From Lachnospiraceae bacterium (GTDB lineage Bacteria; Bacillota; Clostridia; Lachnospirales; Lachnospiraceae), in NCBI GenBank assembly GCA_902363135.1, contig CABIZF010000003.1, positions 124,001-188,000 of the forward strand: a stretch of DNA of 64,000 bases. The letters are read 5' to 3'. Position numbers and translations under genes: made by a program. Shown in pieces: positions 36,617 to 45,542 of the stretch. The notes below the pieces were generated by a model. That model made no database searches and was not told where the DNA came from. It worked only from the letters and a program-made list of their open reading frames with translations. Numbering within the stretch: the stretch's first letter is position 1; each line of letters starts with the position of its first letter.

Positions 36617-37510
36617 CTACTCATCCTCCTTCGAAATCAGACGCAGATAGAACAGTCCGATGACAAACAGACAGCAGAACAATACCATCGCGGTAGCCGA
36701 ACCAAGTGAAAATTCATACTGCTTGAAGGAAAGCGTATAGGAATATGTACCAAGTACATCCGTCGCATTCAGCGGTCCGCCGCTTGTCATGACAAACATC
36801 AGGTCAAACGCTTTAAATGTGTAGATAAATCCAAGCATCAGCACAGACAGAATGGCAGGCTTCATCAGCGGCAATGTGATGTAGCGGAAACGCTGTCCCC
36901 ATTTTGCACCGTCTACACTGGCACTCTCGTAAAGCTCCTGGGAAATTCCGGTAAGACCGGAGGTCAGAAGCAGCATGTTGAACGGAATGCCGACCCAGCA
37001 ATTGACTGCAATTACCGCAACCATCGCAGTAGAGCCATTGAGCAGCCATTCGATCGGAGAGGACGCCAGTCCGACCTTCATCAGAAGATCGTTAATAACA
37101 CCACTGGATACATCAAACATATTTTTTCCAAGCATTGCCGTAACGGACATCGGCATCATATATCCGACCAGCACCATGCCACGGATCGGACCGGACAACG
37201 TAAATTTCTGAGAGAAAAATAACGCAAAAATAAATCCGATCGTAAACTGGAAAATCAGACACCAGATCGTAAATACAAAGGTGTTCTTCATAACAAGCAG
37301 AAAAGTGTCATTATGAAACAGATCAATGTAGTTCTGCATTCCGACAAACACCGAGGTACCGGAAGCAAACGTTTTAACATTTACATTTTTAAAGCTGAGA
37401 ATAATATTGTAAACCAAAGGATATCCGAGAATAATCAGCATGTACAGAAAACCCGGCAGGATGAACAGATATCCCTCTCTTCTTCTTTTTGCAGCAATCG
37501 TAGATTTCAC
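36617..37510 (-). CDS. Carbohydrate ABC transporter permease (MalF-like)
   Basis: A 297-aa permease with six helices. The EAA loop is LYESASVDGAKWGQRFRYITLP and the TM6 end carries SATAMVLFCCLFVIGLFYL. Its opening REGYLFILPGFLYMLIILGYP is the usual CUT1 sugar-permease N-terminus. It lies between the binding protein and the MalG-like partner, completing a CUT1 importer apart from the ATPase. Confidence 0.94.
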   Translation of the reverse strand: MKSTIAAKRRREGYLFILPGFLYMLIILGYPLVYNIILSFKNVNVKTFASGTSVFVGMQNYIDLFHNDTFLLVMKNTFVFTIWCLIFQFTIGFIFALFFSQKFTLSGPIRGMVLVGYMMPMSVTAMLGKNMFDVSSGVINDLLMKVGLASSPIEWLLNGSTAMVAVIAVNCWVGIPFNMLLLTSGLTGISQELYESASVDGAKWGQRFRYITLPLMKPAILSVLMLGFIYTFKAFDLMFVMTSGGPLNATDVLGTYSYTLSFKQYEFSLGSATAMVLFCCLFVIGLFYLRLISKEDE

Positions 37511-37543
37511 AGGCCCACGTCCTTTCCTTATTTATAAACATAA

Positions 37544-37574
37544 GGGCCACCGCACGGAACCATGCGGCAGCCCC
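37544..37574 (-). terminator. Intercistronic hairpin between binding protein and permease genes
   Basis: GGG-CTGCCGCA pairs with TGCGGTGG-CCC without a strong U-run. Such hairpins after binding-protein genes often stabilise the upstream mRNA or cause partial termination, raising binding protein over permease. Confidence 0.55.
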
Positions 37575-37599
37575 TGTTACTCACTGCTAGTTTTGTCTG

Positions 37600-38898
37600 T
37601 TACTGTGCCGCAATCGGTTTTTCCTCAAGAATCGGATCAATCACTGCTGCTGCTGCTGTCAGTGCCTCCTCCGGTGTCTTCTCACCGAGGATTGCAGACT
37701 GCTCTGCGGTGTAAATAGCCTCAGAAATGGTCGGCCATGATTCGTGAGGTCCTCTTGCTACTGCAAAGTCCATAGAATCATTGAATACTTTAAATCTCGC
37801 GTCTGCTGTCCAGAAATCCTTCAATTCTACTGCGTCTGCACGAACCGGAAGCTTTCCTGCGATCTCACACCAGTCTGCGTTATTCTCTGCGGACATCATG
37901 GACTTCAGGAATTCTGCACATTCTGCTACGTGCTCACTGCCTGCACATACGCCAAAGTTCTCACCGCCGATAACGGTTGCCTGGTTGTCTCCATGCTTCG
38001 GCATCGGAACGTACTGATACTCAAATGTCACCTTATCCTTATCCTGGCCGTCCAGAGTGGAAATCTGCCATGTACCGGACTCAAGAATCGCTGCCTTGCC
38101 TGCAAGGAATGCATTGTAAGCATCGCCCTGTCCCCAGTTCACTACTTCCTTACTCATCAGACCGTCTTTTACAAGATCGCTCAGGAAGGTAAGTGCCTCT
38201 ACACCGGCCTCGTCATCGACATCAGCCACGCTGGATCCTGCGCCGTACATCCACGGAATGTACTGGAAGGTTCCCTCTTCGTTGGAGATCGCACACATTG
38301 CCAGTCCGTATACGCCATCATCCGGATTAGTGGTCTTCTCACATACCTCTCTTAACTCTTCCCAGGTTGTCGGCGGATTCTCAACGCCTGCTGCCTTTAA
38401 GATGTCCATGTTACAAAGAAGTGCAAGACAGTTGGAGTTGTTCGGAAGTCCGTAAATTCTTCCGTCTGCATCCTTTGCACTTGCCATCGGACCCGGATAG
38501 AACTGCTCCAGATCCGGCCAGTCGCTTAAGTAATCTGTGATGTCCTCAAATACGCCAAGTGAAATGTAGGAAGCCATATCCGGAGAATCTACCATTCCGA
38601 TATCCGGCAGCTCACCGGATACGGCACCGATTGTATACTGCTTCATCAGCTCTTCACGGGATACGAACGTCGGAACGATATAAATATCGCTCTGGGACTC
38701 ATTGTACTGCTTTACCATCTTGTTGAGGGCATCTGCCTCGTGCTCAAAATAGTGCCACAGGGTGACTTCTGCGCCGCCGTTCGGCTCTCCGATGTCGGAT
38801 GAGCTCTCTTCTGCGTAAGCACCAAAGCCTGCCATCATGGACATTGCCATTGCTCCGGTGAGAACCAGTGCGAGCTGTTTTCTTGTACGTTTCTGCAT
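37600..38898 (-). CDS. Extracellular sugar-binding protein of the ABC importer
   Basis: A 432-aa solute-binding protein of the MalE/CUT1 type (VTLWHYFEHEADALNKMVKQYN, GELPDIGMVDSPD, VIGGENFGVCAGSEH). A clear signal peptide spans residues 1-29. Where a lipobox Cys is expected (AGCG), the sequence reads MMAGFGAYAEES, so there is no lipidation cysteine. The Phe codon is TTT, one base from the Cys codon TGT. Cleavage after AYA would release the protein unless another anchor exists. It is the first gene after the two-component system and has its own -10 box. Confidence 0.9.
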   Translation of the reverse strand: MQKRTRKQLALVLTGAMAMSMMAGFGAYAEESSSDIGEPNGGAEVTLWHYFEHEADALNKMVKQYNESQSDIYIVPTFVSREELMKQYTIGAVSGELPDIGMVDSPDMASYISLGVFEDITDYLSDWPDLEQFYPGPMASAKDADGRIYGLPNNSNCLALLCNMDILKAAGVENPPTTWEELREVCEKTTNPDDGVYGLAMCAISNEEGTFQYIPWMYGAGSSVADVDDEAGVEALTFLSDLVKDGLMSKEVVNWGQGDAYNAFLAGKAAILESGTWQISTLDGQDKDKVTFEYQYVPMPKHGDNQATVIGGENFGVCAGSEHVAECAEFLKSMMSAENNADWCEIAGKLPVRADAVELKDFWTADARFKVFNDSMDFAVARGPHESWPTISEAIYTAEQSAILGEKTPEEALTAAAAVIDPILEEKPIAAQ

Positions 38899-38992
38899 AA
38901 TTGAAACCTCCCTTTTCCTTCAGAGCCCCCTTTTTGCCGTTTCACATCCGGCTTTCACGCATTCAGGCGCTCTGCATTTATTTGATATGCTC

Positions 38993-38998
38993 ATTATA
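38993..38998 (-). promoter_or_regulatory. -10 box of the sugar-importer operon
   Basis: TATAAT on the minus strand, about 95 nt before the binding-protein start. The expected -35 position (about 39016-39021) has no consensus and lies in the terminator of the upstream gene, which fits an activator-dependent promoter, perhaps driven by the adjacent AraC-type response regulator. Confidence 0.55.
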
Positions 38999-39012
38999 GT
39001 CTTTTTGCATAA

Positions 39013-39042
39013 AAAAGATACCTCCATTTTTAAGATGGAGGT
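39013..39042 (-). terminator. Terminator after the two-component genes
   Basis: ACCTCCATCTT pairs with AAAATGGAGGT (39020-39042), followed on the minus strand by ATCTTTTTT. Confidence 0.85.
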
Positions 39043-39223
39043 AAAAATATTAGTGTATAATTTTAAGATACGGAGAAAATTTTAATATTTTTTATATATA
39101 TCATTTACTTCTTGTCTGTTTTATGTATGCTTTGCACAAATTATTCATTTTCCACTCAGGCGGTTCTTTGTAATCTGCTTCGCCACCTGCACATAGCCGA
39201 AATAAACGAGCCTGCGCCGGCTG

Positions 39224-39961
39224 CTACATCTCCCGCACATACTCGGCCACGCTCACTCCCGCAACCTCCCGGAACACTCTGCCAAAATATTTGGCATCTG
39301 AGAATCCGACCTGATACGCCACCTCATCCTTGGTTGTACGCCCACTCGCAAGCAGGCGTTTTGCTGTCTCGATCCGGTACTTTTTGACAAATTTTACAAA
39401 TGGCTCCCCGACATCCTTATTAAACAGATAGCACAGATATTCCTGTGAAATACCGAGCATCTGAGCGAGCTCCTTCTGATTCAGCTTCGAGGCATAGCTC
39501 TCCTCAATGATGTGCAGCGTTTTGCGGACCAGCGGATGCGCCTCCGGATATTGATCGCGAAGAGACATCTCCGCCATATGCTCCTGCGTCCCGCCAAGCT
39601 TTGTTGAAAGCCGCTCCAGTACACGCATTGCATCCTCGATTGTGATCGGCTTCACGAGATAATCGAATACGCCAAGGCCGATTGCCTCCCGCGCCACCTC
39701 AAACTCCTCATAGGCTGTGACGAGTACAAACTCTGCCGTAGATTCCAGCGCATGCGCGGTTCGGATCAGAGCCATTCCATCCATATACGGCATTTTCAGA
39801 TCAGTAAACACGACCTCCGGCTTTTGCTGCTGCAGCATTTCCAGTGCCTGCCGCCCGTCCGCCGCCTCTGCTACCACCTGATAATCCGGTGAAATCGATG
39901 TGATCAGATTTTTCAATCCGCGCATTGCCCGCGGCTCATCCTCTGCGATTAAAATTCTCAA
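39224..39961 (-). CDS. AraC-type response regulator (YesN-like)
   Basis: A 245-aa regulator. The receiver domain (residues 1-120) has the acidic pair in ILIAEDEP, the phosphoacceptor Asp in VVFTDLKMP (about residue 54) and the conserved Lys in DYLVKPI. The C-terminus has two helix-turn-helix motifs of the AraC/XylS type (LNQKELAQMLGISQEYLCYLFNKD, TKDEVAYQVGFSDAKYFGRVF). It pairs with the upstream sensor kinase and sits directly before the sugar importer, its probable target. Confidence 0.94.
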   Translation of the reverse strand: MRILIAEDEPRAMRGLKNLITSISPDYQVVAEAADGRQALEMLQQQKPEVVFTDLKMPYMDGMALIRTAHALESTAEFVLVTAYEEFEVAREAIGLGVFDYLVKPITIEDAMRVLERLSTKLGGTQEHMAEMSLRDQYPEAHPLVRKTLHIIEESYASKLNQKELAQMLGISQEYLCYLFNKDVGEPFVKFVKKYRIETAKRLLASGRTTKDEVAYQVGFSDAKYFGRVFREVAGVSVAEYVREM

Positions 39962-40015
39962 AGTATTTCCCCCATTTTCTGTTTCCGACTGCTGTGTTCC
40001 ATACGGTGTGCTTTG

Positions 40016-41893
40016 TCAAACGGATATCCGGTTACCTGCCGGATCCGGCTGCCCGTGCAGCTCCGTCGGCGGCAGCGGCAGCGTGAATATAAACCGTGTC
40101 CCTTTTCCCTCTTTTGTCCACAGCTCCGCCTGAAAATCTTCCCCATAATACATTTTCATGCGCATGATGACATTCCGGATTCCGATTCCCATATCACACT
40201 TCTTTTCGCTTCCCGGGTTCCGCAGAACCTCACGGATCAGATCCCGCTGTCCCTGGTTCATTCCGCAGCCATTATCCTCGATCGTAATACGCAGAAGCTC
40301 ACGGTATCCTTCGCCGCAGATCCGGATATGTCCGCCTTCCTTCCAGCCTTCAAAGCCATGCAGAATCGAATTTTCCACAAACGGCTGCAGCATCAGCTTC
40401 CGGCACGGCCAGCTGTCATAGTCCGGATCAAAATCGATCTCATAATCAAACACGCTCTCCAGCCGCTCCCGCTGCAGATACAGATACTGCTCGATCCACA
40501 CAATCTCCTGACGCATATAGACGTTCTGATGCTTCTGATCAAAGGTATAGCGCAGGGTATTGGAAAGCTTTTTCAGCAGGGTTGAGACCTTATAGTTGCC
40601 GCTCTCAATTGCCTCATAATTAATCGCATTGATCGTATTGCAGATAAAATGGGCATTGATCTGCGATTCCAGCGCCTCCCGTTCGGCCCGCTGCTTCATT
40701 TTCATACTGTCAATCGCCTGTGTGTGCTGATCCTCAACTGCTTTTTCTGCCAATGCAATGGCGTGCAGCATCCGGTTGTACGATTCTGCCAGCTGCCAGA
40801 TCTCATTGTTTCCCTGAATCCGGATCTCTTCCCTGCTTTCTCCGCCCTGCACCTTCGCAATGGATGCACCGATCAGATGCACCGGCTTTAAGGTGTGCTG
40901 GCAGGCCCAGAACAAAAGCCCCAGAATCAGCAATATAACAATAAAGTACATCAGCAGCACCGGGCGGTAGCTTGCATTTACCTTCTCCAGGATCTGTCTT
41001 TCATCAATCGCCGTGTGCAGCTTCCAGCCATATTTTCCGACCGGAACGCTCAGATCCGTCAGCTTTTTCTGGTCTTTCCAGCCGACTGCAGAACGCCCGA
41101 TGTATTCTTCTCCGGCGGTATGAAGCAGAATTCTTCCATTCTCCCCTTCAATATAGCCCTGCACATAGTCTTCCTGTCCTACGGTAAGCTGTCGTAAGAT
41201 TTCCTCTGCCGGATCCATCTGAAAAGAAAGCAGAAGAATATACGGAATATTCTGATAGGAATAACCGTTCCGAAATGGAAACGCAAAATTCAGCATCCCG
41301 CGGTTTTCCACATTCGGATGCGCATGGGGCTCTGTCACAAGCTGATAACGCGGAATGCTTTTCCCATCGTTCATGGCACGCATCCCCTCAAAAATATCCC
41401 GCACCGCTTCCTCATCATCCCAGATGTCGATTCTGGTCATGGAGGAAATCTGAATCTTGTCATTCTGGCACAGGATTCCGTCTGCATCGGCCACTGCCAC
41501 GCAGATGATCCGGTTTGATACGTTTCCGGCTATCTTTAAGGCATTTTTTATTCTCTGATTGTCTCCTGCCCCGCGCGGACTTGCCACATACTCATCGATC
41601 GCCGCCCGCAGATCAGTATCATACAACATCTCCCGGTCCACACAAAGTCCGGATCCGGTCGCCACATAGCCATCCAGCAGCCTTTCCAGATTTTCCTCTA
41701 CGGTATCCAGCAGAGCCTCCTGTGTCGAATAGGTCGTCCGAAGCAAAAAGGAATAGTATTGTCCCCGCATGTAAAACAACAGCACGAGAAGCAGCAGCAA
41801 AACCGCGGCCCCGATCACGGCCGCAAAGGTACACCACATATGAGATTTTGCATATTGTCTGGCCTTACTGATACCGCCACTTTTCGTTTTCAT
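40016..41893 (-). CDS. Sensor histidine kinase (YesM-like)
   Basis: A 625-aa membrane sensor: a first helix (about residues 22-45), an extracytoplasmic dCache-like domain (about 50-300), a second helix (about 305-330) and a HAMP-like linker. A His_kinase domain follows with ALESQINAHFICNTINAINY around the phosphoacceptor His, and an ATPase with N-box VENSILHGF and G-box DNGCGM and GIGIRNV. The H-box differs from the usual QINPHFLYNTLN at three positions (A, I, C). The ATG at 41893 is chosen; a TTG two codons earlier is also possible. It has its own consensus promoter. Confidence 0.92.
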   Translation of the reverse strand: MKTKSGGISKARQYAKSHMWCTFAAVIGAAVLLLLLVLLFYMRGQYYSFLLRTTYSTQEALLDTVEENLERLLDGYVATGSGLCVDREMLYDTDLRAAIDEYVASPRGAGDNQRIKNALKIAGNVSNRIICVAVADADGILCQNDKIQISSMTRIDIWDDEEAVRDIFEGMRAMNDGKSIPRYQLVTEPHAHPNVENRGMLNFAFPFRNGYSYQNIPYILLLSFQMDPAEEILRQLTVGQEDYVQGYIEGENGRILLHTAGEEYIGRSAVGWKDQKKLTDLSVPVGKYGWKLHTAIDERQILEKVNASYRPVLLMYFIVILLILGLLFWACQHTLKPVHLIGASIAKVQGGESREEIRIQGNNEIWQLAESYNRMLHAIALAEKAVEDQHTQAIDSMKMKQRAEREALESQINAHFICNTINAINYEAIESGNYKVSTLLKKLSNTLRYTFDQKHQNVYMRQEIVWIEQYLYLQRERLESVFDYEIDFDPDYDSWPCRKLMLQPFVENSILHGFEGWKEGGHIRICGEGYRELLRITIEDNGCGMNQGQRDLIREVLRNPGSEKKCDMGIGIRNVIMRMKMYYGEDFQAELWTKEGKGTRFIFTLPLPPTELHGQPDPAGNRISV

Positions 41894-41955
41894 GAACAAG
41901 TTTTCCTTCCATTCTGACTCTTTTTATCCAATTTTGCAAACGAATACTATGATCT

Positions 41956-41984
41956 ATTATATCTGGTTTTCTGTTTTTCGTCAA
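41956..41984 (-). promoter_or_regulatory. Sigma-A promoter of the kinase/regulator operon
   Basis: TTGACG (41979-41984), a 17-bp spacer and TATAAT (41956-41961) on the minus strand, placed right after the terminator of the upstream epimerase gene. Confidence 0.9.
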
Positions 41985-41992
41985 TTATACCA

Positions 41993-42034
41993 AAAAAAAG
42001 AGCAGAGACCATTTCTGATTCTCTGCTCTTTTTT
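41993..42034. terminator. Bidirectional terminator after the aldose epimerase gene
   Basis: AAAAAAAGAGCAGAGA pairs with TCTCTGCTCTTTTTT around an 11-nt loop; T-runs flank both sides. Confidence 0.92.
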
Positions 42035-42059
42035 CACGAACCCGGAAAGTCCCGTTCTC

Positions 42060-43109
42060 CTACTGCACAGAAAAACGGTAGCTGGTCGTCGAGCTGTAAT
42101 GCTCCCCGGCCTTTAAAATCGGACTTGCAAAATTTTCCTGGTTGATCGCATTCGGGTAAAACTGTGCTTCCAGGCAGAAGCCGTCCCGCTCGCTGTATGA
42201 AGCCCCATCTTTTCCCTTCTGCGGAGTAATAGAATTACCCGCATAGAGCTGTACGCCACAGCAGGTCGTAAACGCCTCAAGCGTGATACCTGTTTTATCA
42301 CTGTGCGCCTCGGCCATCTTCATGCGCTCACCCGGAGCTTCCCTTAAAGCATAATTGTGGTCATAGCCACCCACGTACTTCATCTGTTGGAAATCCGCCT
42401 CGATATCTCTGCCGATCGGCTTTGCAGTCGTGAAATCCATCGGAGTTCCAGCTACCAAAGCGATCTCGCCGGTCGGAATCGCCTGATGGTCATGTACGAC
42501 CGTGAATCCCTTTGCCGCGAGCCAAAGCGTCTGATCCAGAATCTTTCCGCTGTCATGTCCGGCAAGGTTGAAATATGTATGATTCGTCGGATTCATAACC
42601 GTATCTGCATCGGTGTCTGCCTCATAATGCAGAATGATCTCATTGTCCTCGCTCAGTGTATAGGTCACGCAAAGGGTGGCGTTCCCCGGAAAGCCCTGAT
42701 CACCGTCCGGACTGTTCAGAGAAAAGGTAATGCTGTTCTTCTCCTCATCCACGGCTTTTACGTCCCATTTCCGGTTGTCATAGCCGTCCGGGCCGCTGTG
42801 CAGATTGTTGTCGTTGTCATTGATGCCCAGCTGATAGGTCTTTCCATTGATCTTAAAACGTCCGTTGGCAATCCGGTTGCCGCTGCGTCCGATGACGGTT
42901 CCAAAATAGCAGGTGTTGTCGATGTACTCCTGCGGTGTATCGTAACCGAGTACGACATCCTTTACGCTTCCGTCCTTTGCCGGAACAAGCAGCTTTACCA
43001 GGGTCGCTCCAAGGTCGCTCAGCACCATCGTCATGTTGTTTTTGTTTGTGAAGGAATATAAAGTATACTCTACACCCTTGTTGTCTTTTCCGAAGCTGGT
43101 CTGATTCAT
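42060..43109 (-). CDS. galM: Aldose 1-epimerase
   Basis: A 349-aa mutarotase catalysing alpha/beta anomer conversion of free sugars. The motifs FGTVIGRSGNRIANGRF, NDNDNNLHSGPDGYDNRKW, NPTNHTYFNLAGH (catalytic His) and the late acidic residue in FCLEAQFYPNAIN (catalytic Glu) are present. The start MNQTSF has AAAGGAG upstream. In a locus with GH31 enzymes and an isomerase it probably speeds anomer conversion of released sugar before isomerisation. A hairpin with a U-run lies 20 nt before the start. Confidence 0.94.
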   Translation of the reverse strand: MNQTSFGKDNKGVEYTLYSFTNKNNMTMVLSDLGATLVKLLVPAKDGSVKDVVLGYDTPQEYIDNTCYFGTVIGRSGNRIANGRFKINGKTYQLGINDNDNNLHSGPDGYDNRKWDVKAVDEEKNSITFSLNSPDGDQGFPGNATLCVTYTLSEDNEIILHYEADTDADTVMNPTNHTYFNLAGHDSGKILDQTLWLAAKGFTVVHDHQAIPTGEIALVAGTPMDFTTAKPIGRDIEADFQQMKYVGGYDHNYALREAPGERMKMAEAHSDKTGITLEAFTTCCGVQLYAGNSITPQKGKDGASYSERDGFCLEAQFYPNAINQENFASPILKAGEHYSSTTSYRFSVQ

Positions 43110-43124
43110 AACTTCTCCTTTCAG

Positions 43125-43152
43125 AAAAGGCTGCCGCACACCGGCGGCAGCC
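43125..43152 (-). terminator. Terminator-like hairpin between isomerase and epimerase genes
   Basis: GGCTGCCGC pairs with GCGGCAGCC around a short loop, followed on the minus strand by TTTTC. It lies inside the presumed operon, so partial termination is possible. Confidence 0.7.
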
Positions 43153-43200
43153 ACTTCATCCGCAGTCCGTCTGTAAACCTCCTGCGATTTTCTGTTTTAC

Positions 43201-44685
43201 TTATGCAAACGGATTCTCCGTGCGGTACGGTACGCTTGCCGGATGGTTGTATCCGATCTCATCCGGGCATACGCCGATGAGCTTGAATACCTCGAACAGA
43301 GCCTTGCCGTGATGTCCGAATGCAACGGCGCCGTGATGCGGGTAATTGCCCTCAATCAGTACGTGACGATAGAAGCGTCCCATCTCCTTGATTGCAAATA
43401 CACCGATACCACCGAAGGACTTGGTCGCTACCGGAAGGATCTCGCCCTCTGCCACATATGCACGAAGGATGTTATCTGCGGTGCTCTGCAGGCGATAGAA
43501 GGTGATATCTCCAGGAACGATGTCTCCCTCAAGAGTTCCGTTGGTAACCTCTACCGGAAGGCTTCTTGCCATAATCTTCTGATACTTCATGCTGAAGCTG
43601 GAAAGCTTGGAAGAGCAGGTATTTCCGCAATGGAAGCCCATGAAGGTATCCTTATGCGTATAATCGAATTTGCCCTTGATAGACTCCTCGTACATATCGT
43701 CCGGAACAGAGTTGTTGATATCCAAAAGCGTAACTGCATCGTTGCTGACGCAGGTTCCGATGAACTCACTTAATGTACCGTAGATATCTACCTCACAGGA
43801 TACCGGGATTCCTCTTCCGGTCAGACGGCTGTTGACATAGCACGGAACAAAACCAAACTGTGTCTGGAATGCCGGCCAGCATTTGCTCGTCAGCGCAACG
43901 TATTTTCTGTAGCCTCTGTGTGCCTCTACCCAGTCAAGCAGCGTCAGCTCGTACTGTGCAAGCTTTGCAAGAACCTCCGGCTTCTTGTTGCCTTCGCCAA
44001 GCTCCTGCTCCATATCCTTTACCACATCCGGAATACGCGGATCGCCTGCATGCTTGTTGAAGGATTCGAACAGATCCAGCTCAGAGTTCTCCTCGATCTC
44101 TACGCCAAGGTTGTACAGCTGCTTGATCGGTGCATTACATGCCAGGAAGTTCAGCGGACGCGGGCCAAAGCTGATGATCTTCAGATCCTTCAGACCAACG
44201 ACAGCGCGTGCAATCGGAACGAACTCATGAATCATATCTGCACACTCTGCAGCGGTTCCTACCGGATACTCCGGAATATATGCATGGATATTGCGCAGCT
44301 TCAGGTTGTAGCTTGCGTTCAGCATACCGCAGTAAGCATCGCCACGGCCATCGCTTAAGTCGTTCTGGCTTTCCTCAGCAGCTGCAACAAACATAGCCGG
44401 TCCGTCAAAATGCTTTGCAAGCAGTGTCTCGGAGATCTCCGGACCGAAGTTTCCAAGATAAACAACCAGTGCATTACAGCCGGCTGCCTTGACATCCTCT
44501 AAAGCCTGTACCATGTGAATCTCACTCTCTACGATACAGACCGGACACTCATAAATATCCTCTGCGTCATATTTTGCCTTGTATGCATCTACCAGTGCTT
44601 TTCTTCTGTTCACGGAAAGAGACTCCGGGAAGCAGTCGCGGCTTACTGCCACAATACCAATTTTTACTTTTGGAATGTTGTTCAT
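43201..44685 (-). CDS. L-fucose/L-arabinose isomerase-family protein
   Basis: A 494-aa protein starting MNNIPKVKIGIVAVSRDCFPE. It has the two-domain plan of the fucose/arabinose isomerase superfamily, with long-family stretches GNFGPEISETLLAKHFDGPAM and, near the C-terminus, RFYRHVLIEGNYPHHGAVAFGHHG. Such enzymes convert aldoses to ketoses with Mn2+. Its place beside a xylulokinase, with no classical xylose isomerase in the locus, suggests it may feed xylulose or a related ketose to XylB. AGGAGG precedes the start; the longer frame is discarded. Confidence 0.85.
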   Translation of the reverse strand: MNNIPKVKIGIVAVSRDCFPESLSVNRRKALVDAYKAKYDAEDIYECPVCIVESEIHMVQALEDVKAAGCNALVVYLGNFGPEISETLLAKHFDGPAMFVAAAEESQNDLSDGRGDAYCGMLNASYNLKLRNIHAYIPEYPVGTAAECADMIHEFVPIARAVVGLKDLKIISFGPRPLNFLACNAPIKQLYNLGVEIEENSELDLFESFNKHAGDPRIPDVVKDMEQELGEGNKKPEVLAKLAQYELTLLDWVEAHRGYRKYVALTSKCWPAFQTQFGFVPCYVNSRLTGRGIPVSCEVDIYGTLSEFIGTCVSNDAVTLLDINNSVPDDMYEESIKGKFDYTHKDTFMGFHCGNTCSSKLSSFSMKYQKIMARSLPVEVTNGTLEGDIVPGDITFYRLQSTADNILRAYVAEGEILPVATKSFGGIGVFAIKEMGRFYRHVLIEGNYPHHGAVAFGHHGKALFEVFKLIGVCPDEIGYNHPASVPYRTENPFA

Positions 44686-44740
44686 TGCTTTTTCCTCCTG
44701 ATTTGTTCTCTTCATAAAATGATGTTGAATCTTGTATTCA

Positions 44741-44838
44741 GAACTTCGCCGAAGAGACGGATGTCTCTTCGGGAAGCTGTTACCTGTTAAAGCAGACATC
44801 TGCTATCAATCTCTGTCTGCGATGAACGCCCATGAAAC
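44741..44838 (-). repeat. Possible decayed copy of palindromic repeat family B
   Basis: The minus strand reads in order GGGCGTT, CGCAGACAG, GATAGC, GTCTGC and TTCTGAA, the same landmark order as the copy at 26.6 kb but with deletions. It also has a strong GAAGAGAC...GTCTCTTC hairpin (about 44750-44778). Assignment is tentative. Confidence 0.35.
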
Positions 44839-44874
44839 CCGGCGCACGATTCTGATCTGCGTCATCGGATATCC

Positions 44875-45492
44875 TTAGTCAAGCGTAATATTCTCACCGA
44901 TCAGTCCAAGCGGAGAGCCCTCCGGAAGCCCTCCTTCCGGGTGACCGATCAGCCATTTATTCTTCGCGGTCAGATGCCCATCCTCACCGCCTTCATGTGC
45001 TACATCAAGCGGAAGGTTTGTATCGCGCGGAAGCACGATGACTACGCGAAAGCCCGCATTGCCTGTGCTGCACGGTGCATAGTGCAGGGTCGTCGCATAC
45101 AGCTCCACGCCAACGCCCTTCGGAAGCAGAAATGCTTCGATCTTTGCGGTCTCATAAGTATAATCCTCTGTGACATCCGGCTGCCAGCCGAGCAGCAGAA
45201 TCGCATCGGATGCTGCGATGTCCAGCTCAGAAGAACGGTGATACTCGACCGCATTCAGCTTTTTATTGTAGCCGTTGCAGTAGCCGACCTGAATCGGCAG
45301 CTCGCCGTAGCAGACTCTCTGCAGCTCTCCATATACCGGAAGTGCTTCAAGCTCTGCGATTGACGGTTCATAAATCACGTTGTCCGGACACGGCGTCTTC
45401 TGCATCTCTTCTACGAGCCCCGTAAAATCGATTCCGGTCAGTATTTTCCCATATTTGCGAAATGCAGGATCTGTGATCTTCTTGATCTCCAT
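44875..45492 (-). CDS. DUF4867 family protein
   Basis: A 205-aa protein of unknown function, starting MEIKKITDPAFRKYGKIL. It looks cupin-like: GYCNGYNKKLNAVEYHRSSE, AIEAFLLPKG-type stretches and HYAPCS are reminiscent of sugar-isomerase or lyase-type cupins with His/Glu metal ligands. Homologues commonly lie beside fucose-type isomerases and pentulose kinases in Firmicutes, as here between xylB and the isomerase. A role as auxiliary sugar epimerase or isomerase is possible but unproven. Confidence 0.75.
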   Translation of the reverse strand: MEIKKITDPAFRKYGKILTGIDFTGLVEEMQKTPCPDNVIYEPSIAELEALPVYGELQRVCYGELPIQVGYCNGYNKKLNAVEYHRSSELDIAASDAILLLGWQPDVTEDYTYETAKIEAFLLPKGVGVELYATTLHYAPCSTGNAGFRVVIVLPRDTNLPLDVAHEGGEDGHLTAKNKWLIGHPEGGLPEGSPLGLIGENITLD

Positions 45493-45542
45493 TGTAAATT
45501 CCCCCTTTTTCTATCCAGAATATTTTATATATACTTTTATAT

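Larger units (their letters stand above)
38899..39223. other. Intergenic region between response regulator and binding-protein genes
   Basis: A 325-bp gap with a terminator (39020-39042) and a -10 box (38993-38998). The part from 39050 to 39223 is AT-rich without a recognisable gene; direct or inverted operator sites for the regulator could not be defined. Confidence 0.6.
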
